In this document: positions 47,073 to 56,953 of the stretch, piece after piece | How the letters are laid out: every line of letters starts with the position of its first letter | Position numbering within the stretch: the stretch's first letter is position 1 | From: Xylophilus ampelinus | Lineage (GTDB): Bacteria; Pseudomonadota; Gammaproteobacteria; Burkholderiales; Burkholderiaceae_C | Direction of reading: 5' to 3' | Length of the DNA stretch: 64,000 nucleotides | Assembly: GCF_901875635.1 (NCBI RefSeq) | Contig: NZ_CABFMN010000083.1 | Coordinates: 1-64,000 of the forward strand | Position numbers and translations under genes: made by a program | Notes under the pieces: generated by a model | What the model saw: only the letters and a program-made list of their open reading frames with translations | The model's database searches: none | What the model was told of the DNA's origin: nothing

Positions 47073-47597
47073 TCAGGGCCGCCGAACCTCCAGCGGCTGC
47101 TTCGACCAGTACACCCCCGCCAACTGGTCCAGCCGCACTGTGCCGCCCGTCGACGGCGCATGCACGAAGCGCCCCTCGCCCACGTAGATGCCGGCATGCG
47201 TGGGCCGGCCGCGGCCGAAGAGCACCAGGTCGCCGGTGCGGATCTCGTCGATGCCCACGGGCTCGCCGAAACCGCTGAGCTGCGCCACCGTGCGCGGCGG
47301 CACCAGGCCCGCGCGGCTGCGGTACACATAACCGATCAGCCCGCTGCAGTCGAAGCCGCTATCGGGCGTGTTGCCGCCGTAGCGGTAGGGCGTACCGACC
47401 AGCCCCAGCGCATGGATCGCGATGTCGTCGGACTGCGAGGGCGTGAGCGGCGGGTAGTAGATGGTGCGCGGTACGGCCGGTGCGCGGCTGCCGGTCGGCG
47501 GGCTGGCGCAGCCCGACAGCAGGGCGCCGCACAGCAGTGCTACCAGCAGCGGCGCGGAAGTCAGGGAAGCGGTGCGAAGCGGCAAGACCAGGCGCAT
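47073..47597 (-). CDS. NlpC/P60-family lipoprotein peptidase
   Basis: A 174-residue lipoprotein (signal and lipobox LLCGALLSGCAS) with an NlpC/P60 domain: catalytic Cys in GFDCSGLIGYVYR, His in THAGIYVGEGRFVHAPS. Such enzymes cleave peptide cross-bridges of murein in the periplasm (Spr/MepS-like). It stands alone; the repeat at 47621 lies upstream. Confidence 0.93.
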   Translation of the reverse strand: MRLVLPLRTASLTSAPLLVALLCGALLSGCASPPTGSRAPAVPRTIYYPPLTPSQSDDIAIHALGLVGTPYRYGGNTPDSGFDCSGLIGYVYRSRAGLVPPRTVAQLSGFGEPVGIDEIRTGDLVLFGRGRPTHAGIYVGEGRFVHAPSTGGTVRLDQLAGVYWSKQPLEVRRP

Positions 47598-47620
47598 GGC
47601 GGTGGCGGATGAGCTGGAAT

Positions 47621-47675
47621 GCTATGAAGTTTATAGCTGCCCGCGCCCGTCCCGCCTGCCTTGGCGCCCGAAAAG
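47621..47675 (+). repeat. GCTAT...ATAGC interspersed repeat, copy 6
   Basis: GCTATGAAGTTTATAGC followed by TGCCCGCGCCCGTCCCGCC and TTGGCGCCCG. It lies in the gap upstream of the NlpC/P60 gene. Confidence 0.7.
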
Positions 47676-47724
47676 AGGGTCAATCGTGGGCCGACCGCAA
47701 CGTGCGGGCTGTGCGGCCCAAGGC

Positions 47725-48228
47725 TCAGCGGCTCTGCCAGAAACCCCGGTGCGTGGCCACCATCTCCTCGGCCACCGCGTCGACCGGGCCGATCACCTCC
47801 ACGGCGCGCTGGCCACGCGCGAACACCTCGCGGCAGGGCAGGCTCAACGTCGGGTTCTCGGGGTGGTCGCCGGTGAGGGCCAGCAGCGCGGTTTCCTCGG
47901 CGCCGTACAGAACACGCCCGATGCCCGCCCAGTACACCGTGCCGGCGCACATCGCGCAGGGCTCGAAGGTGGTGACCAGCGTGCATTGCGCGAGGTAGGC
48001 GCCGGGGTAGTTGGCCGCGGCGGTGCGGGCGAGCGTGGCCTCGGCGTGGTTCACCGTGTCGATGTTGCCCTGCTCGGCGAGCACGGTCTCGCCATCGGGC
48101 GCCAGCAGCAGCGCGCCGAATGGGTGTCGGCCCATGGCCATGGCACGGCGCGCGACGGCGTCGGCGCGGCGCAGGTGGCGGGCGCACTGGTCGGGGGTGA
48201 GGGTAGAAGCAACCGGTGAGGTGTTCAT
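47725..48228 (-). CDS. Nucleoside/nucleobase deaminase (CMP/dCMP deaminase fold)
   Basis: A 167-residue zinc deaminase: HAE in VNHAEATLARTAA (catalytic Glu) and the Cys pair in FEPCAMCAGTVYWAGIGRVLYG. The fold covers guanine deaminase, tRNA adenosine deaminase and others; length and the YWA segment resemble Bacillus-type guanine deaminase more than TadA, but the substrate is not decided. The start at 48228 (MNTSPVAS) is preferred over the ATG at 48249 because the upstream residues are not family-like. Confidence 0.82.
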   Translation of the reverse strand: MNTSPVASTLTPDQCARHLRRADAVARRAMAMGRHPFGALLLAPDGETVLAEQGNIDTVNHAEATLARTAAANYPGAYLAQCTLVTTFEPCAMCAGTVYWAGIGRVLYGAEETALLALTGDHPENPTLSLPCREVFARGQRAVEVIGPVDAVAEEMVATHRGFWQSR

Positions 48229-48271
48229 GGAGGAGAAGACGAGAAGCAAGGTTGGGTGAGAGACGAGTCGT

Positions 48272-49291
48272 TCAGCGCCACTGCAGCAGCAGCGACCAGG
48301 GCTGGCGACTCATGTGGCGGTCGACGCAACCCGGGGTGCCGGCCACGCAGCCGGCGGGCTGGTAGCTCGGGTCCAGGCGCCGCGTGCCCGGGGCGAAGTC
48401 GAGCCGGCGCAGGGTCACGGACTGCAGCACATTCCCACCGATGGCGTCGAAGCCTTGGGCGTCGACCTGCGTGACGACGTCGCAGTGCATGGGCAGTGCA
48501 CCGCCGCCGGCTTCGCGGCGCGCCAGCGCGTCGCCGAGCTTGTCGAAGCTGTCGAGTTCGGCCTGCGAGCCCCGCGCCTGGCACACGAGATCGCCCACGC
48601 GCGGGGTGGTGTGGGTGAGGTCGCAGGTGCGCAGCGCATAGGGCGTGGGCTCGCCGGTCTGCTCGCGCTGTGTGGCGGCCCAGGCGGCGCCGGCATAGTC
48701 GGCATGGGCTTCGGAGAACGCGAACTCCTCGGCCTGCAGGCCGGCCTCGCGCGCCAGCCAACTGACGAAGGCCGCGGACCAGGGGGTATCGACCACGGCC
48801 ACGCGGTCGATCGCGATCTGCAGGGCGCGCAGTTCGGCAGACGACAGGCCCTGGTCGGGACCCACGCCCAGGCCCTGCAGGTGCGACGCACTGGCTTGCT
48901 GCAGCGCCTGCTGCAACAGCCGCCGGTCGGCCGGTCGCAGGGCGCCGAAGCGCACTTGGGAGGGCAGGCGGCCGTCGGCGTCGACGGCCTCCCAGTAGCC
49001 GATCACACGCTGCCAAGGCGGCGCGACGCGCAGGGAGCGTGGTGTGTCCTCGGCCTCGTAGCTGCCGGCGTCGAGCAGGCGGCCCTGCGCGTCGAGGGCC
49101 GGGCTGCCCCAGGCGGCGTGCTCGCGTTGGGCGAGCGCGGCAAGCTTCAGTGCGCGCGGCGGCGCGGGCCGCTCGACGCCTGCGCTGCACAGCGCTTCGA
49201 CGGTCTGCGCCGCAGCGGCGGATTCGGGAGCGAGGAGGGCGCCGAGCGACAGGGCCGCGACGGCGAGACAAAGAGGAAGGCACTGGCGCAT
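48272..49291 (-). CDS. DUF2272 domain-containing secreted protein
   Basis: A 339-residue protein with a signal peptide (MRQCLPLCLAVAALSLGALLAPESAAAA). The C-terminal domain has WSAAFVSWLAREAGLQAEEFAFSEAHADYAG and RVGDLVCQARGSQ, the DUF2272 pattern, related to CHAP/NlpC amidases by layout. The role is unknown; a cell-wall function is plausible. The ATG at 49291 is the first that gives a signal peptide. It lies 44 bp downstream of the lipoprotein esterase gene. Confidence 0.7.
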   Translation of the reverse strand: MRQCLPLCLAVAALSLGALLAPESAAAAQTVEALCSAGVERPAPPRALKLAALAQREHAAWGSPALDAQGRLLDAGSYEAEDTPRSLRVAPPWQRVIGYWEAVDADGRLPSQVRFGALRPADRRLLQQALQQASASHLQGLGVGPDQGLSSAELRALQIAIDRVAVVDTPWSAAFVSWLAREAGLQAEEFAFSEAHADYAGAAWAATQREQTGEPTPYALRTCDLTHTTPRVGDLVCQARGSQAELDSFDKLGDALARREAGGGALPMHCDVVTQVDAQGFDAIGGNVLQSVTLRRLDFAPGTRRLDPSYQPAGCVAGTPGCVDRHMSRQPWSLLLQWR

Positions 49292-49335
49292 GCCCGGTGG
49301 AGCATAGCCCGCCCCGGGCATGGCATCGTCGCCGC

Positions 49336-50433
49336 TCAGCGCCCGAGGTGCCGGTCGAAGAAGCGCGCGATGTCGGTGAAGGCCTCGCGCGTTTCCGGCG
49401 CATCGGGGTTGATGCCGTACTGCGCGTGCGACTGGCCTTCGTACACGTTCAGGTCGGCCTCCACCCCGGCGCGGCGCAGCTTGCGGTGCGTGCGCACGGT
49501 GTTCGACAGGAAGAGGTCGCGCGTGCCGCTGGTGAGGATGGCGGGCGGAAAGCCCGCGAAGTCGCCGTAGATCGGCGAGAGCTGCGGGTCCTTGAGGTCC
49601 CGCCCGTTGGCGTAGAGCAGCGCCGCGCGGCCCAGCCAGCCGTCCCAGGTGACGAGGATGTTGTCGATCCACTCCGCCGTCTGGTAGGTGTCGCCGATCT
49701 TCGCGATGTCCGACCAGGGCGTTCCGGGCGCGATGGCGCCGGGCAGCGGCACGCCTTCGGCCTTGGCGCGCAGCACCAGCGCCAGCGTCATCGCACCGCC
49801 GGTGGAGGTGCCGAACACCGCCATGTTGCGTGGCGCGTTGGTGCGCACCAGTTCTTTCCACACGGCCATGGCGTCGTCCATCGCGGCGGGGTAGGGGAAG
49901 TCGGGCGGCATGCGGTAGTCGACCGAGACCACCTTGTAGCCGCCGAAGCTGGCCAGCAGCATCGCTTCGGGCAGGGCCGACTCGCGCGGCCCGAACACAT
50001 AGCCGCCGCCGTGCACATGCATCAGCAGGCGCCGCTCGTTGCCGGGCGCGATGCTGCGCGGCGTGACGACGAAGGCGTTGACACCCGCAATGCGCGTGGC
50101 TTGCACATCGACGCGCAGCTTTTCCTTGAGCGCCGGGATGGCGGCGATCACCGGCGCGGCGCGACTCTCGACCAGCGCTTTCCATTCGGCCGCGTTGCGC
50201 GGGGCGGCGTTGAAGTGCGGCGGGTAGGGTGCCGCGATCAGCGCCTGCATCTGCGGGCTGACCTCGGCCGTGGGCGGCGGGCTGAGCTGCGCCGGTGAGC
50301 GGCGCGGCCCGGGCTGGGCGTTGGCGGCCGCCTGTGCGGCGGCCTTCTCGGCATAGCCCGCGGGATTCTGCGCGCAGGCGCCAAGCAGCGCGGCCAGTGC
50401 GAGGGCCGCGAGCGATCGGGTTCGTAGCTGCAT
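49336..50433 (-). CDS. Lipoprotein alpha/beta hydrolase (hormone-sensitive lipase family)
   Basis: A 365-residue esterase with a lipoprotein signal (SLAALALAALLGACAQ, Cys20). HSL-family motifs: oxyanion HVHGGGYVFGPRESAL, nucleophile in FGTSTGGAMTLAL, Asp in SGTRDLFLSN and His in EGQSHAQYG. Anchored on the cell-envelope side, it probably hydrolyses short acyl esters. It may form an operon with the DUF2272 gene. Confidence 0.88.
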   Translation of the reverse strand: MQLRTRSLAALALAALLGACAQNPAGYAEKAAAQAAANAQPGPRRSPAQLSPPPTAEVSPQMQALIAAPYPPHFNAAPRNAAEWKALVESRAAPVIAAIPALKEKLRVDVQATRIAGVNAFVVTPRSIAPGNERRLLMHVHGGGYVFGPRESALPEAMLLASFGGYKVVSVDYRMPPDFPYPAAMDDAMAVWKELVRTNAPRNMAVFGTSTGGAMTLALVLRAKAEGVPLPGAIAPGTPWSDIAKIGDTYQTAEWIDNILVTWDGWLGRAALLYANGRDLKDPQLSPIYGDFAGFPPAILTSGTRDLFLSNTVRTHRKLRRAGVEADLNVYEGQSHAQYGINPDAPETREAFTDIARFFDRHLGR

Positions 50434-50559
50434 ATCGTCGTGTCTCCGGAGTGCGCCTCATGTTCGCACCCGGGGACCAGGGGCCGGCACCCGATCAAAC
50501 CCGGGGGCCGCGCGGCCGCGGTGAGGCCCTTGGTTCGCTTTTCGCCGCGTCGCGGCCGC

Positions 50560-51327
50560 TCAGCCGCCTTGCGAGCCGCGGTGTGCCCAGCCGGTGGTGC
50601 GCTTCTCGATCGCGCTGAAGAGCTCGTACATGACCATTGCCATGGCGCCCACGACCATCAGCCCGGCGAAGGCCAGGCCCATCTGCATCGCCGAGCCGGC
50701 GCTGATGAGCAGGTAGCCGATGCCTTCGTTGGCGGCCGTCATCTCCGACACCGTGGTGCCGACGAAGGCCAGCGTGATGGCGACCTTGAGCGAGGCGTAG
50801 AAGTACGGCATGGAGCGCGGCAGGCCGATCTTCATGAGCACGTCCCAGCGCTTGGCGCCGAGCACGCGCAGCACGTCTTCCAGCTCCGGCTCCAGCGTGG
50901 CCAGCCCGGTCGCGATGTTGACCATGATCGGGAAGAAGCTGATGAGGAAGGCCGTGAGGATCGCGGGCCCGATGCCGATGCCGAACCACACCACCAGGAT
51001 GGGCACGAAGGCCGCCTTGGGCAGTGCGTTGAAGGCGGTCATGAGCGGGTACATCGCCGCGTAGGCCAGGCGCGAGCTGCCGATCACGAAGCCCAGCAGC
51101 ACGCCCACCACGATCGCCAGGCCGAAGCCCGCCATCGTCACCCAGAAGGTGCGCCAGGCGTGGCCCGCGATGATGGTCTTGAACTCCCAGAACTGCGTCC
51201 AGATGCGCCAGGGGCTGGGGAAGATGAAGTCCGAGACGTTGAAGGCCGAGCAGATGATCTGCCACAGCACCAGCACGGCCACCAGCAGCAGCCAGGGCGA
51301 CCAGCGTTCGAGTTGCTTGTTGTTCAT
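50560..51327 (-). CDS. ABC transporter permease (SsuC/TauC family)
   Basis: A 255-residue inner membrane permease with about six helices and the ATPase-contact loop LEDVLRVLGAKRWDVLMKIGLPRSMPYFYASLKVAITLAF. It belongs to the nitrate/sulfonate/taurine/NMT1 importer group. Its gene follows the ATPase gene after a long-hairpin repeat. Confidence 0.92.
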   Translation of the reverse strand: MNNKQLERWSPWLLLVAVLVLWQIICSAFNVSDFIFPSPWRIWTQFWEFKTIIAGHAWRTFWVTMAGFGLAIVVGVLLGFVIGSSRLAYAAMYPLMTAFNALPKAAFVPILVVWFGIGIGPAILTAFLISFFPIMVNIATGLATLEPELEDVLRVLGAKRWDVLMKIGLPRSMPYFYASLKVAITLAFVGTTVSEMTAANEGIGYLLISAGSAMQMGLAFAGLMVVGAMAMVMYELFSAIEKRTTGWAHRGSQGG

Positions 51328-51353
51328 GGAAGGGATGCGGAGGTTCTTGAAAT

Positions 51354-51467
51354 CGGACTACCGGACGCAGAGGGCGCAGAAGTCACGCAGAGGACGCAGA
51401 AGGAATTCGGATGGGTTTCTTTTGCGTTCTCTGCGAAACCTTTGCGACCTCTGCGTCCGGAAGTCCG
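51354..51467 (+). repeat. Long-hairpin repeat (ACGCAGAGG type), copy 2
   Basis: A 114-bp element with ends CGGACT...AGTCCG and a perfect 13-bp inner inverted repeat (CCGGACGCAGAGG at 51361-51373 and CCTCTGCGTCCGG at 51448-51460); inner direct units read CGCAGAAG/CGCAGAGG. It fills the gap between the ATPase and permease genes of one operon. Confidence 0.8.
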
Positions 51468-51470
51468 TCT

Positions 51471-52298
51471 TCATGCGACCTCCCCGGTGGGCGCCGCCTG
51501 CCGCATCGCCCCGATGTGGCTTCGCAGCTCGTGCACGATGTCGCTGAACTCCTTGGTGTAGGTCACCTCGAGGTCGCGCGGACGGGGCAGTTCGATCTCG
51601 CGGCGCACGACGAAGCGGCCGGGCGACTTGCTCATCACGTACACCGTATCGGCGAGGAACACCGACTCGCGCAGGTCGTGCGTGACGAGGATCACGTTGA
51701 AGCGCTGCTCGGTCCAGAGGTCGCGCAGGATGCACCACAGTTCCTCGCGGGTGAAGGCATCGAGGGCGCCGAAGGGCTCGTCCAGCAGCAGCATCTTGGG
51801 CTCGTGGATCAGCGCGCGGCAGATCGACGCCCGCTGCTGCATGCCGCCCGAGAGCTGCCAGGGAAACTTGTCCTCGTAGCCGCCCAGGCCCACCTTCTGC
51901 AGCAGGCGGCGGGCGCGCTCCTCGTACTCCTTGCGCTTGCTCTTGAAGCTGGAACGGTAGGGCTCGACGATCTCCAGCGGCAGCAGCACGTTGTCGACCG
52001 TGGTGCGCCACGGCAGCAGCGAGGGCGCCTGGAAGGCCATGCCCGAGATCTTGAGCGGGCCGGTCACCGGCTGGCCGTCGATGCGGATCCTGCCCATCGA
52101 GGGCATCTTCAAGCCCGTCGTGAGCTTCATGAAGGTGGACTTGCCGCAGCCCGAGGGGCCGACGATGGCGATGAACTCGCCTTGCTTCACCTTCAGGTCG
52201 ATGGCTTCGACGGCGAAGTGGTTCTCGCGCAGCAACTGCTCGTTGTAGGCGAGCCAGACGTCCTGGAAGTCGACGAAGGGGGTGTCGGTGTCTGCCAT
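51471..52298 (-). CDS. ABC transporter ATP-binding protein (SsuB/TauB family)
   Basis: A 275-residue ATPase: Walker A GPSGCGKSTFMKL, signature LSGGMQQRASICRAL, Walker B MLLLDEPFGALDAFTRE, switch His in ILVTHDLRES. It couples ATP use to the SsuC-type permease. The binding-protein gene lies 83 bp upstream, with a decayed repeat between. Confidence 0.94.
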   Translation of the reverse strand: MADTDTPFVDFQDVWLAYNEQLLRENHFAVEAIDLKVKQGEFIAIVGPSGCGKSTFMKLTTGLKMPSMGRIRIDGQPVTGPLKISGMAFQAPSLLPWRTTVDNVLLPLEIVEPYRSSFKSKRKEYEERARRLLQKVGLGGYEDKFPWQLSGGMQQRASICRALIHEPKMLLLDEPFGALDAFTREELWCILRDLWTEQRFNVILVTHDLRESVFLADTVYVMSKSPGRFVVRREIELPRPRDLEVTYTKEFSDIVHELRSHIGAMRQAAPTGEVA

Positions 52299-52310
52299 GG
52301 TTCAGATATG

Positions 52311-52372
52311 AAAAGGGCCTGCGACGCCCGTGGGGCGGGCGCAGGCCGCTATAAAAATCAGAGCAATGCTAT
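52311..52372 (-). repeat. GCTAT...ATAGC interspersed repeat, copy 7 (degenerate)
   Basis: Read on the minus strand: CTCTGATTTTTATAGC, then GGCCTGCGCCCGCCCCACGG and GCGTCGCAGGCCC. The AT palindrome is decayed but the second hairpin is intact. It lies between the binding-protein and ATPase genes. Confidence 0.55.
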
Positions 52373-52381
52373 GAGGCGGGC

Positions 52382-53410
52382 CTACTTTTTGAGGATCGCC
52401 AGTTCGGACGTGGGCGGCAGCAGCGCGCTGGTCCACACGGCGTCGGGGCTCACGCGCGTCTTGGTGTTGAAGGCGTCGGACACCTGCGAGGCCATCAGCG
52501 ACAGGCGGCCCGGGTTCACCACGCCGAAGCCTTCCGCCCTGGCGTCGGGGCTGTTGATGACGGTGTCGATGGCCAGTTGCAGGCGGCGCGTCTCCAGCTT
52601 GCTGTCGATGATGCCGTCGCGCGCCTTGACCGACTCGATGGCGACCGCCGGATTGGCGATGACTTCCTTGGCGCCCTTGGCGAAGGCCGAGAGGAAGGCC
52701 TTGACGACTTCGGGCTTCTCCTTGATGAGCTTGGGCGAGGCGATGATGACGTTGCCGTACAGCTTCACGCCGTAGTCGGGGTAGGGCAGCACCACCACGT
52801 CGGCCGCCTTGGCGCCGCGCGCCTCGAGGTTGAGCAGCGAGGTGAAGGTGAAGCCGGTGATGGCGTCGATGTCGCCGCGCATCAGCATGGTCTCGCGCAG
52901 CGTCGGGTCCATCGCGGTCCAGTTCACGGCGCCGATGTTGTTGGCCTTGGCGAAGATCGGGAAGGCGCGGCGGCCGGCGTCGAACACCGGGGCGCCCAGC
53001 TTCTTGCCGGTGAGGTCGGCGGGCTTCGTGATGCCGCTCTTCTTGAGCGCCATGACCGAGGCCGGCGTGTTGTTGTAGACCATCATCACCGCGACCGGCT
53101 TGTTCGGGCTGTCGGGGTTGTTGGCGTGGAACTCCATCAGCGCCGCGAGGTCGGCGAAGCCCATGTCGTAGGCGCCCGAGGCCACGCGCGTCACTGTGCC
53201 CCCGGAGCCGTTGCCCGCGTCGATGGTCACGTCGATGCCGGCGTTCTTGAAGTAGCCCTTGGCGGCCGGGTGCAGGAAGAGGGCGGCCGGGCCTTCGAAG
53301 CGCCAGTCGAGCTGGAACTTGATCGGCGTGGTCTGCGCCTGGGCCGTGCCCAGCCCGAAGCAGAGGGCGGAAGCGGCAAGGAAGGACTGGAGGAGTTGTC
53401 GCTTGTTCAT
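52382..53410 (-). CDS. ABC transporter substrate-binding protein (NMT1/THI5-SsuA-like)
   Basis: A 342-residue periplasmic protein with a signal peptide (to FGLGTAQAQ). NMT1/SsuA-type core: IKFQLDWRFEGPAALFLHPAAKGYFKNAGIDVTIDAGNGSGGTVTRVASGAYDMGFADLAALMEF and ADLTGKKLGAPVFDAGRRAFPIFAKANNI. Ligands of this family range from taurine to thiamine precursors and riboflavin; no TPP or FMN riboswitch is seen upstream and no pathway gene is adjacent, so the substrate stays open. It is the first gene of a three-gene importer operon. Confidence 0.88.
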   Translation of the reverse strand: MNKRQLLQSFLAASALCFGLGTAQAQTTPIKFQLDWRFEGPAALFLHPAAKGYFKNAGIDVTIDAGNGSGGTVTRVASGAYDMGFADLAALMEFHANNPDSPNKPVAVMMVYNNTPASVMALKKSGITKPADLTGKKLGAPVFDAGRRAFPIFAKANNIGAVNWTAMDPTLRETMLMRGDIDAITGFTFTSLLNLEARGAKAADVVVLPYPDYGVKLYGNVIIASPKLIKEKPEVVKAFLSAFAKGAKEVIANPAVAIESVKARDGIIDSKLETRRLQLAIDTVINSPDARAEGFGVVNPGRLSLMASQVSDAFNTKTRVSPDAVWTSALLPPTSELAILKK

Positions 53411-53612
53411 CGGTGACTCGGGATAAGGAATGTCACGATTCAAGCAATAAGGGTGCCCGCACGCCATTGGTGCGAATCCCGAGCGAGGCGCCAAAGCGGT
53501 GCGGGTCGCCGATGCCGGTTTTCGTGTGAAAACCCGCAGGAGCGGTCAGCCCTTGGTCATGCAATACGCCCCGCTGCGTGCACCGTTGCGGGGCGTATTT
53601 CGAGGCGATGCA

Positions 53613-55913
53613 CTACTTCTGGATGTTGGCGTCGGCCACGGCCAGCGCCGTCATGTTCAATACCCGGCGCACGGTGGCCGAGGAGGTCAGCACGTGGGCC
53701 GGCTTGGAGGCGCCAAGCATGATCGGCCCGACCGTCACGCCGTTGGCCCCCGTCATCTTCAACACGTTGTAGAGGATGTTGGCCGAGTCGATGTTGGGGC
53801 AGATCAGCAGGTTGGCCTCGCCGGTGAGCGTGGTCTCGGGCATGGCCGTGGTGCGCACGTCTTCGCTGAGGGCGGCGTCGCCATGCATCTCGCCGTCGCA
53901 TTCGATGTCGGGCGCCATCTGCTTGAACAGGTCGGCCGCCACGCGCATCTTGCGGGCCGAGGCGCGTTCGGAACTCCCGAAGTTGGAGTGCGAGAGAAAC
54001 GCCACCTTGGGCGGCAGGCCGAAGCGGCGCACCTCGTCGGCGGCCATCAGTGCGATGTGGGCCAGCAGTTCGGCGCTCGGGTCCTCGTTGACGTGCGTGT
54101 CGGCGATGAAGAGCGTGCCGCGGTCCAGCGTCAGCGCATTGAGGGCCGCGAAGCCGGGTGCGTCGCGCTTGCTGCCCAGCAGCTGGCTCAGGATCTTGAG
54201 GTGGCTGTCGAAGCGGCCGACCAGGCCGCACAGCATGGCGTCGGCATCGCCCAGGTGCACCATCAGCGCGGCGATGGTGGTGTTGGAGCGGCGCACCATC
54301 GCCTTGGACGCCTCGGGCGTGATGCCGCGGCGGCCCATGAGCTTGTGGTACGCCTCCCAGTAGGTGCGAAAGCGCGAGTCGTTCTCGGGGTCGACGATCT
54401 CGGCGTCCTGCCCAAGACGCAGGCGCAGGCCGGCCTTCTTGACGCGCATCTCGATGATGTCGGGCCGGCCGATCAGGATGGGGAATGCCAGGCCTTCGTC
54501 CACGGCCAGCTGGGCGGCACGCAGCACCCGGTCGTCCTCGCCTTCGGCGTACGCCACGCGCTTCTTGGCCGCCACCTTGGCGGCACTGAACACGGGGCGC
54601 ATGAACATGCCGGTCTGGTAGACGAAGCGCGTGAGGTGCTGGCGGTAGGCCTCCATGTCCTCGATCGGGCGGGTGGCCACGCCCGAGGCCTCGGCCGCCT
54701 TGGCCACGGCCGGCGCGATGCGCAGGATCAGCCGCGAATCGAAGGGCTTGGGGATGATGTAGTCGGGCCCGAAGGACAGCTCCTGGCCCGCGTAGGCGGT
54801 GGCCACTTCCTCGGAGATGTCGGCCTTGGTCAGGTCGGCGATCTCGCGCACGCAGGCCAGCTTCATCTCTTCCGTGATCTTGGTCGCGCCGCAATCGAGC
54901 GCGCCGCGGAAGATGTAGGGGAAGCACAGGACGTTGTTGACCTGGTTCGCGTAGTCCGAGCGGCCGGTCGCGATGATGCAGTCGGGCCGCACGGCCTTGG
55001 CCAGCTCGGGGCGGATCTCGGGTTCGGGATTGGCCAGGGCGAGGATGATCGGCTTGTCGGCCATGGTCTTGACCATGTCGGCGGTGAGCACGCCGGGCGC
55101 CGAGCAGCCGAGGAACACGTCGGCGTCCTTCGTCACGTCGGCCAGGGTGCGTGCGCCGGTGTCGGGCTGGGCATAGCGGGCCTTCGATTCGTCGAAGCCG
55201 CCGGCGCGGCCCATGTAGATCAGGCCCTTGGAGTCGCAGGCGTGGATGTTGGCGGGCTTGGCGCCCAGGCCGACCATGACGTCCAGGCAGGCGATGGCGG
55301 CGGCGCCGGCGCCCGAGACGGCGATCTTCACGTCTTCGATCCTCTTGCCCACCAGCTCCAGGCCGTTGAGCAGCGCCGCAGCCGAGATGATGGCCGTGCC
55401 GTGCTGGTCGTCGTGGAAGACTGGGATGTTCATCCGCTCGCGCAGCTTCTTCTCGATGTAGAAGCACTCGGGCGCCTTGATGTCCTCGAGGTTGATGCCG
55501 CCCAGCGTGGGTTCCAGCGCCGCGATGATGTCGACCAGCTTGTCGGGGTCGCGCTCGGCCAGCTCGATGTCGAACACGTCGATGCCGGCGAACTTCTTGA
55601 ACAGGCACCCCTTGCCTTCCATGACGGGCTTGCCGGCCAGCGGGCCGATGTCGCCCAGGCCCAGCACGGCCGTGCCGTTGGTCACCACGCCGACCAGGTT
55701 GCCGCGGGCCGTGTACTCTGCGGCCTTGCTCGGGTCGGCCTGGATGTCCAGGCACGGGTAGGCCACGCCCGGCGAGTAGGCCAGCGACAGGTCGCGCTGG
55801 TTCATCAGCGGTTTGGTGGGGGTCACCGAAATCTTGCCCCTGACGGGCGTGCGGTGGTATTCGCGGGCGGCGTCGCGCAGGGCTTCTTCGGCCGGTGACA
55901 GCTTCTGGGTCAT
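53613..55913 (-). CDS. maeB: NADP-dependent malic enzyme
   Basis: A 766-residue MaeB-type enzyme converting malate to pyruvate and CO2 with NADPH formation. The first ~430 residues are the malic domain ([62 protein letters not shown]); the rest is a phosphotransacetylase-like regulatory domain ([54 protein letters not shown]). ATG at 55913 follows AAGGAGAG; an earlier ATG at 55946 would add a poor leader. It stands between the ABC operon and the glyoxylate genes. Confidence 0.96.
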   Translation of the reverse strand: MTQKLSPAEEALRDAAREYHRTPVRGKISVTPTKPLMNQRDLSLAYSPGVAYPCLDIQADPSKAAEYTARGNLVGVVTNGTAVLGLGDIGPLAGKPVMEGKGCLFKKFAGIDVFDIELAERDPDKLVDIIAALEPTLGGINLEDIKAPECFYIEKKLRERMNIPVFHDDQHGTAIISAAALLNGLELVGKRIEDVKIAVSGAGAAAIACLDVMVGLGAKPANIHACDSKGLIYMGRAGGFDESKARYAQPDTGARTLADVTKDADVFLGCSAPGVLTADMVKTMADKPIILALANPEPEIRPELAKAVRPDCIIATGRSDYANQVNNVLCFPYIFRGALDCGATKITEEMKLACVREIADLTKADISEEVATAYAGQELSFGPDYIIPKPFDSRLILRIAPAVAKAAEASGVATRPIEDMEAYRQHLTRFVYQTGMFMRPVFSAAKVAAKKRVAYAEGEDDRVLRAAQLAVDEGLAFPILIGRPDIIEMRVKKAGLRLRLGQDAEIVDPENDSRFRTYWEAYHKLMGRRGITPEASKAMVRRSNTTIAALMVHLGDADAMLCGLVGRFDSHLKILSQLLGSKRDAPGFAALNALTLDRGTLFIADTHVNEDPSAELLAHIALMAADEVRRFGLPPKVAFLSHSNFGSSERASARKMRVAADLFKQMAPDIECDGEMHGDAALSEDVRTTAMPETTLTGEANLLICPNIDSANILYNVLKMTGANGVTVGPIMLGASKPAHVLTSSATVRRVLNMTALAVADANIQK

Positions 55914-56024
55914 CCAGACTCTCCTTGGTTCTCGGACACGGGACATCTGCTTGCAGAAAAGCAGAAGGAGAGGCTACCGCAAAGCGGCACCTCTCCCAGG
56001 GGGTGAAACTACGAAAGCCGGCGT

Positions 56025-56939
56025 TTACCGATGCGTATCGGGCATCACCGGATGTTGCGCCAGCGCCTCCAGGGCGCGGACCAGGGCCGAATGGTCGTCC
56101 TGCCCGTGGCCCAGGGCGGCGCAGGCGTTCATCAGCTGGGCCGCACCGGCCGTCTGCGGCAGCGCGACGCCCAGGCTGCGGGCGCTCTGCATCGCGAGGT
56201 TCAGGTCCTTCTGGTGCAGTGCAATGCGAAAGCCCGGCGCGAAGCTGCGCTCGATCATGCGTTCGCCGTGCACCTCCAGGATGCGGCTGGACGCGAAGCC
56301 GCCCATCAGCGCCTGGCGCACCTTGGCGGGGTCGGCGCCGGCCTTGCTGGCGAACACCAGCGCCTCGCCCACGGCGGCGATATTCAGCGCGACGATGATC
56401 TGGTTGGCGACTTTGGTGATCTGGCCGGCGCCCACATCACCCACGAGGGTGACGTTCTTGCCCATCTTGTCGAGCAGCGGCCGCACGTCCTCGAAGGTGC
56501 CTTCCTCGCCGCCGCACATGATGGTCAGGCTGGCCGCCTTGGCGCCGACCTCGCCGCCGGAGACGGGCGCATCGACGTACCCACAGCCCAGCGCGGCGAT
56601 GCGCGCCGCGAAGTCCTGGGTAGCGATCGGATCGATGGAGCTGCAGTCCACCACGGTCTTGCCGGCCGTAAGTGCTGCGGCGACGCCGTTCTCGCCAAAG
56701 AGCACCTTCTCCACGTCGGGCGTGTCGGGAACCATGATGAAGATCACGTCCGCATGGCGAGCGACCTCGGCCGCGCTGGCGCAGGCCTCGGCCCGGCCCG
56801 AGATGGCCTCGGGCACGTCGCCGCGCGTGTTCACGAAAAGGGTGTGTCCAGCATCGATCAGGTGGCCGGCCATCGGCGTGCCCATGATGCCCAGGCCGAT
56901 GAAGCCGATGCGGCGGGGGGTGTTCGTTGCGTTGCTCAT
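56025..56939 (-). CDS. glxR: Tartronate semialdehyde reductase (2-hydroxy-3-oxopropionate reductase)
   Basis: A 304-residue beta-hydroxyacid dehydrogenase: NAD(P) motif IGFIGLGIMGTPMAGHLIDAGH, substrate motif VDAPVSGGEVGAKAASLTIMCGG, catalytic Lys in GAGQITKVANQIIVALNIAAVGEAL, and FRIALHQKDLNLA. It reduces tartronate semialdehyde to glycerate. It is third in the gcl-hyi-glxR run (15-bp gap from hyi), which fixes its role. Confidence 0.93.
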   Translation of the reverse strand: MSNATNTPRRIGFIGLGIMGTPMAGHLIDAGHTLFVNTRGDVPEAISGRAEACASAAEVARHADVIFIMVPDTPDVEKVLFGENGVAAALTAGKTVVDCSSIDPIATQDFAARIAALGCGYVDAPVSGGEVGAKAASLTIMCGGEEGTFEDVRPLLDKMGKNVTLVGDVGAGQITKVANQIIVALNIAAVGEALVFASKAGADPAKVRQALMGGFASSRILEVHGERMIERSFAPGFRIALHQKDLNLAMQSARSLGVALPQTAGAAQLMNACAALGHGQDDHSALVRALEALAQHPVMPDTHR

Positions 56940-56953
56940 GGTGTTCTTCCTTT

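Noticed and set aside
53411..53612. Riboswitch (TPP or FMN) before the NMT1-type importer
   Set aside because: No CUGAGA/ACCUGA elements of a TPP riboswitch and no FMN-type core are present; only short GC palindromes are seen.
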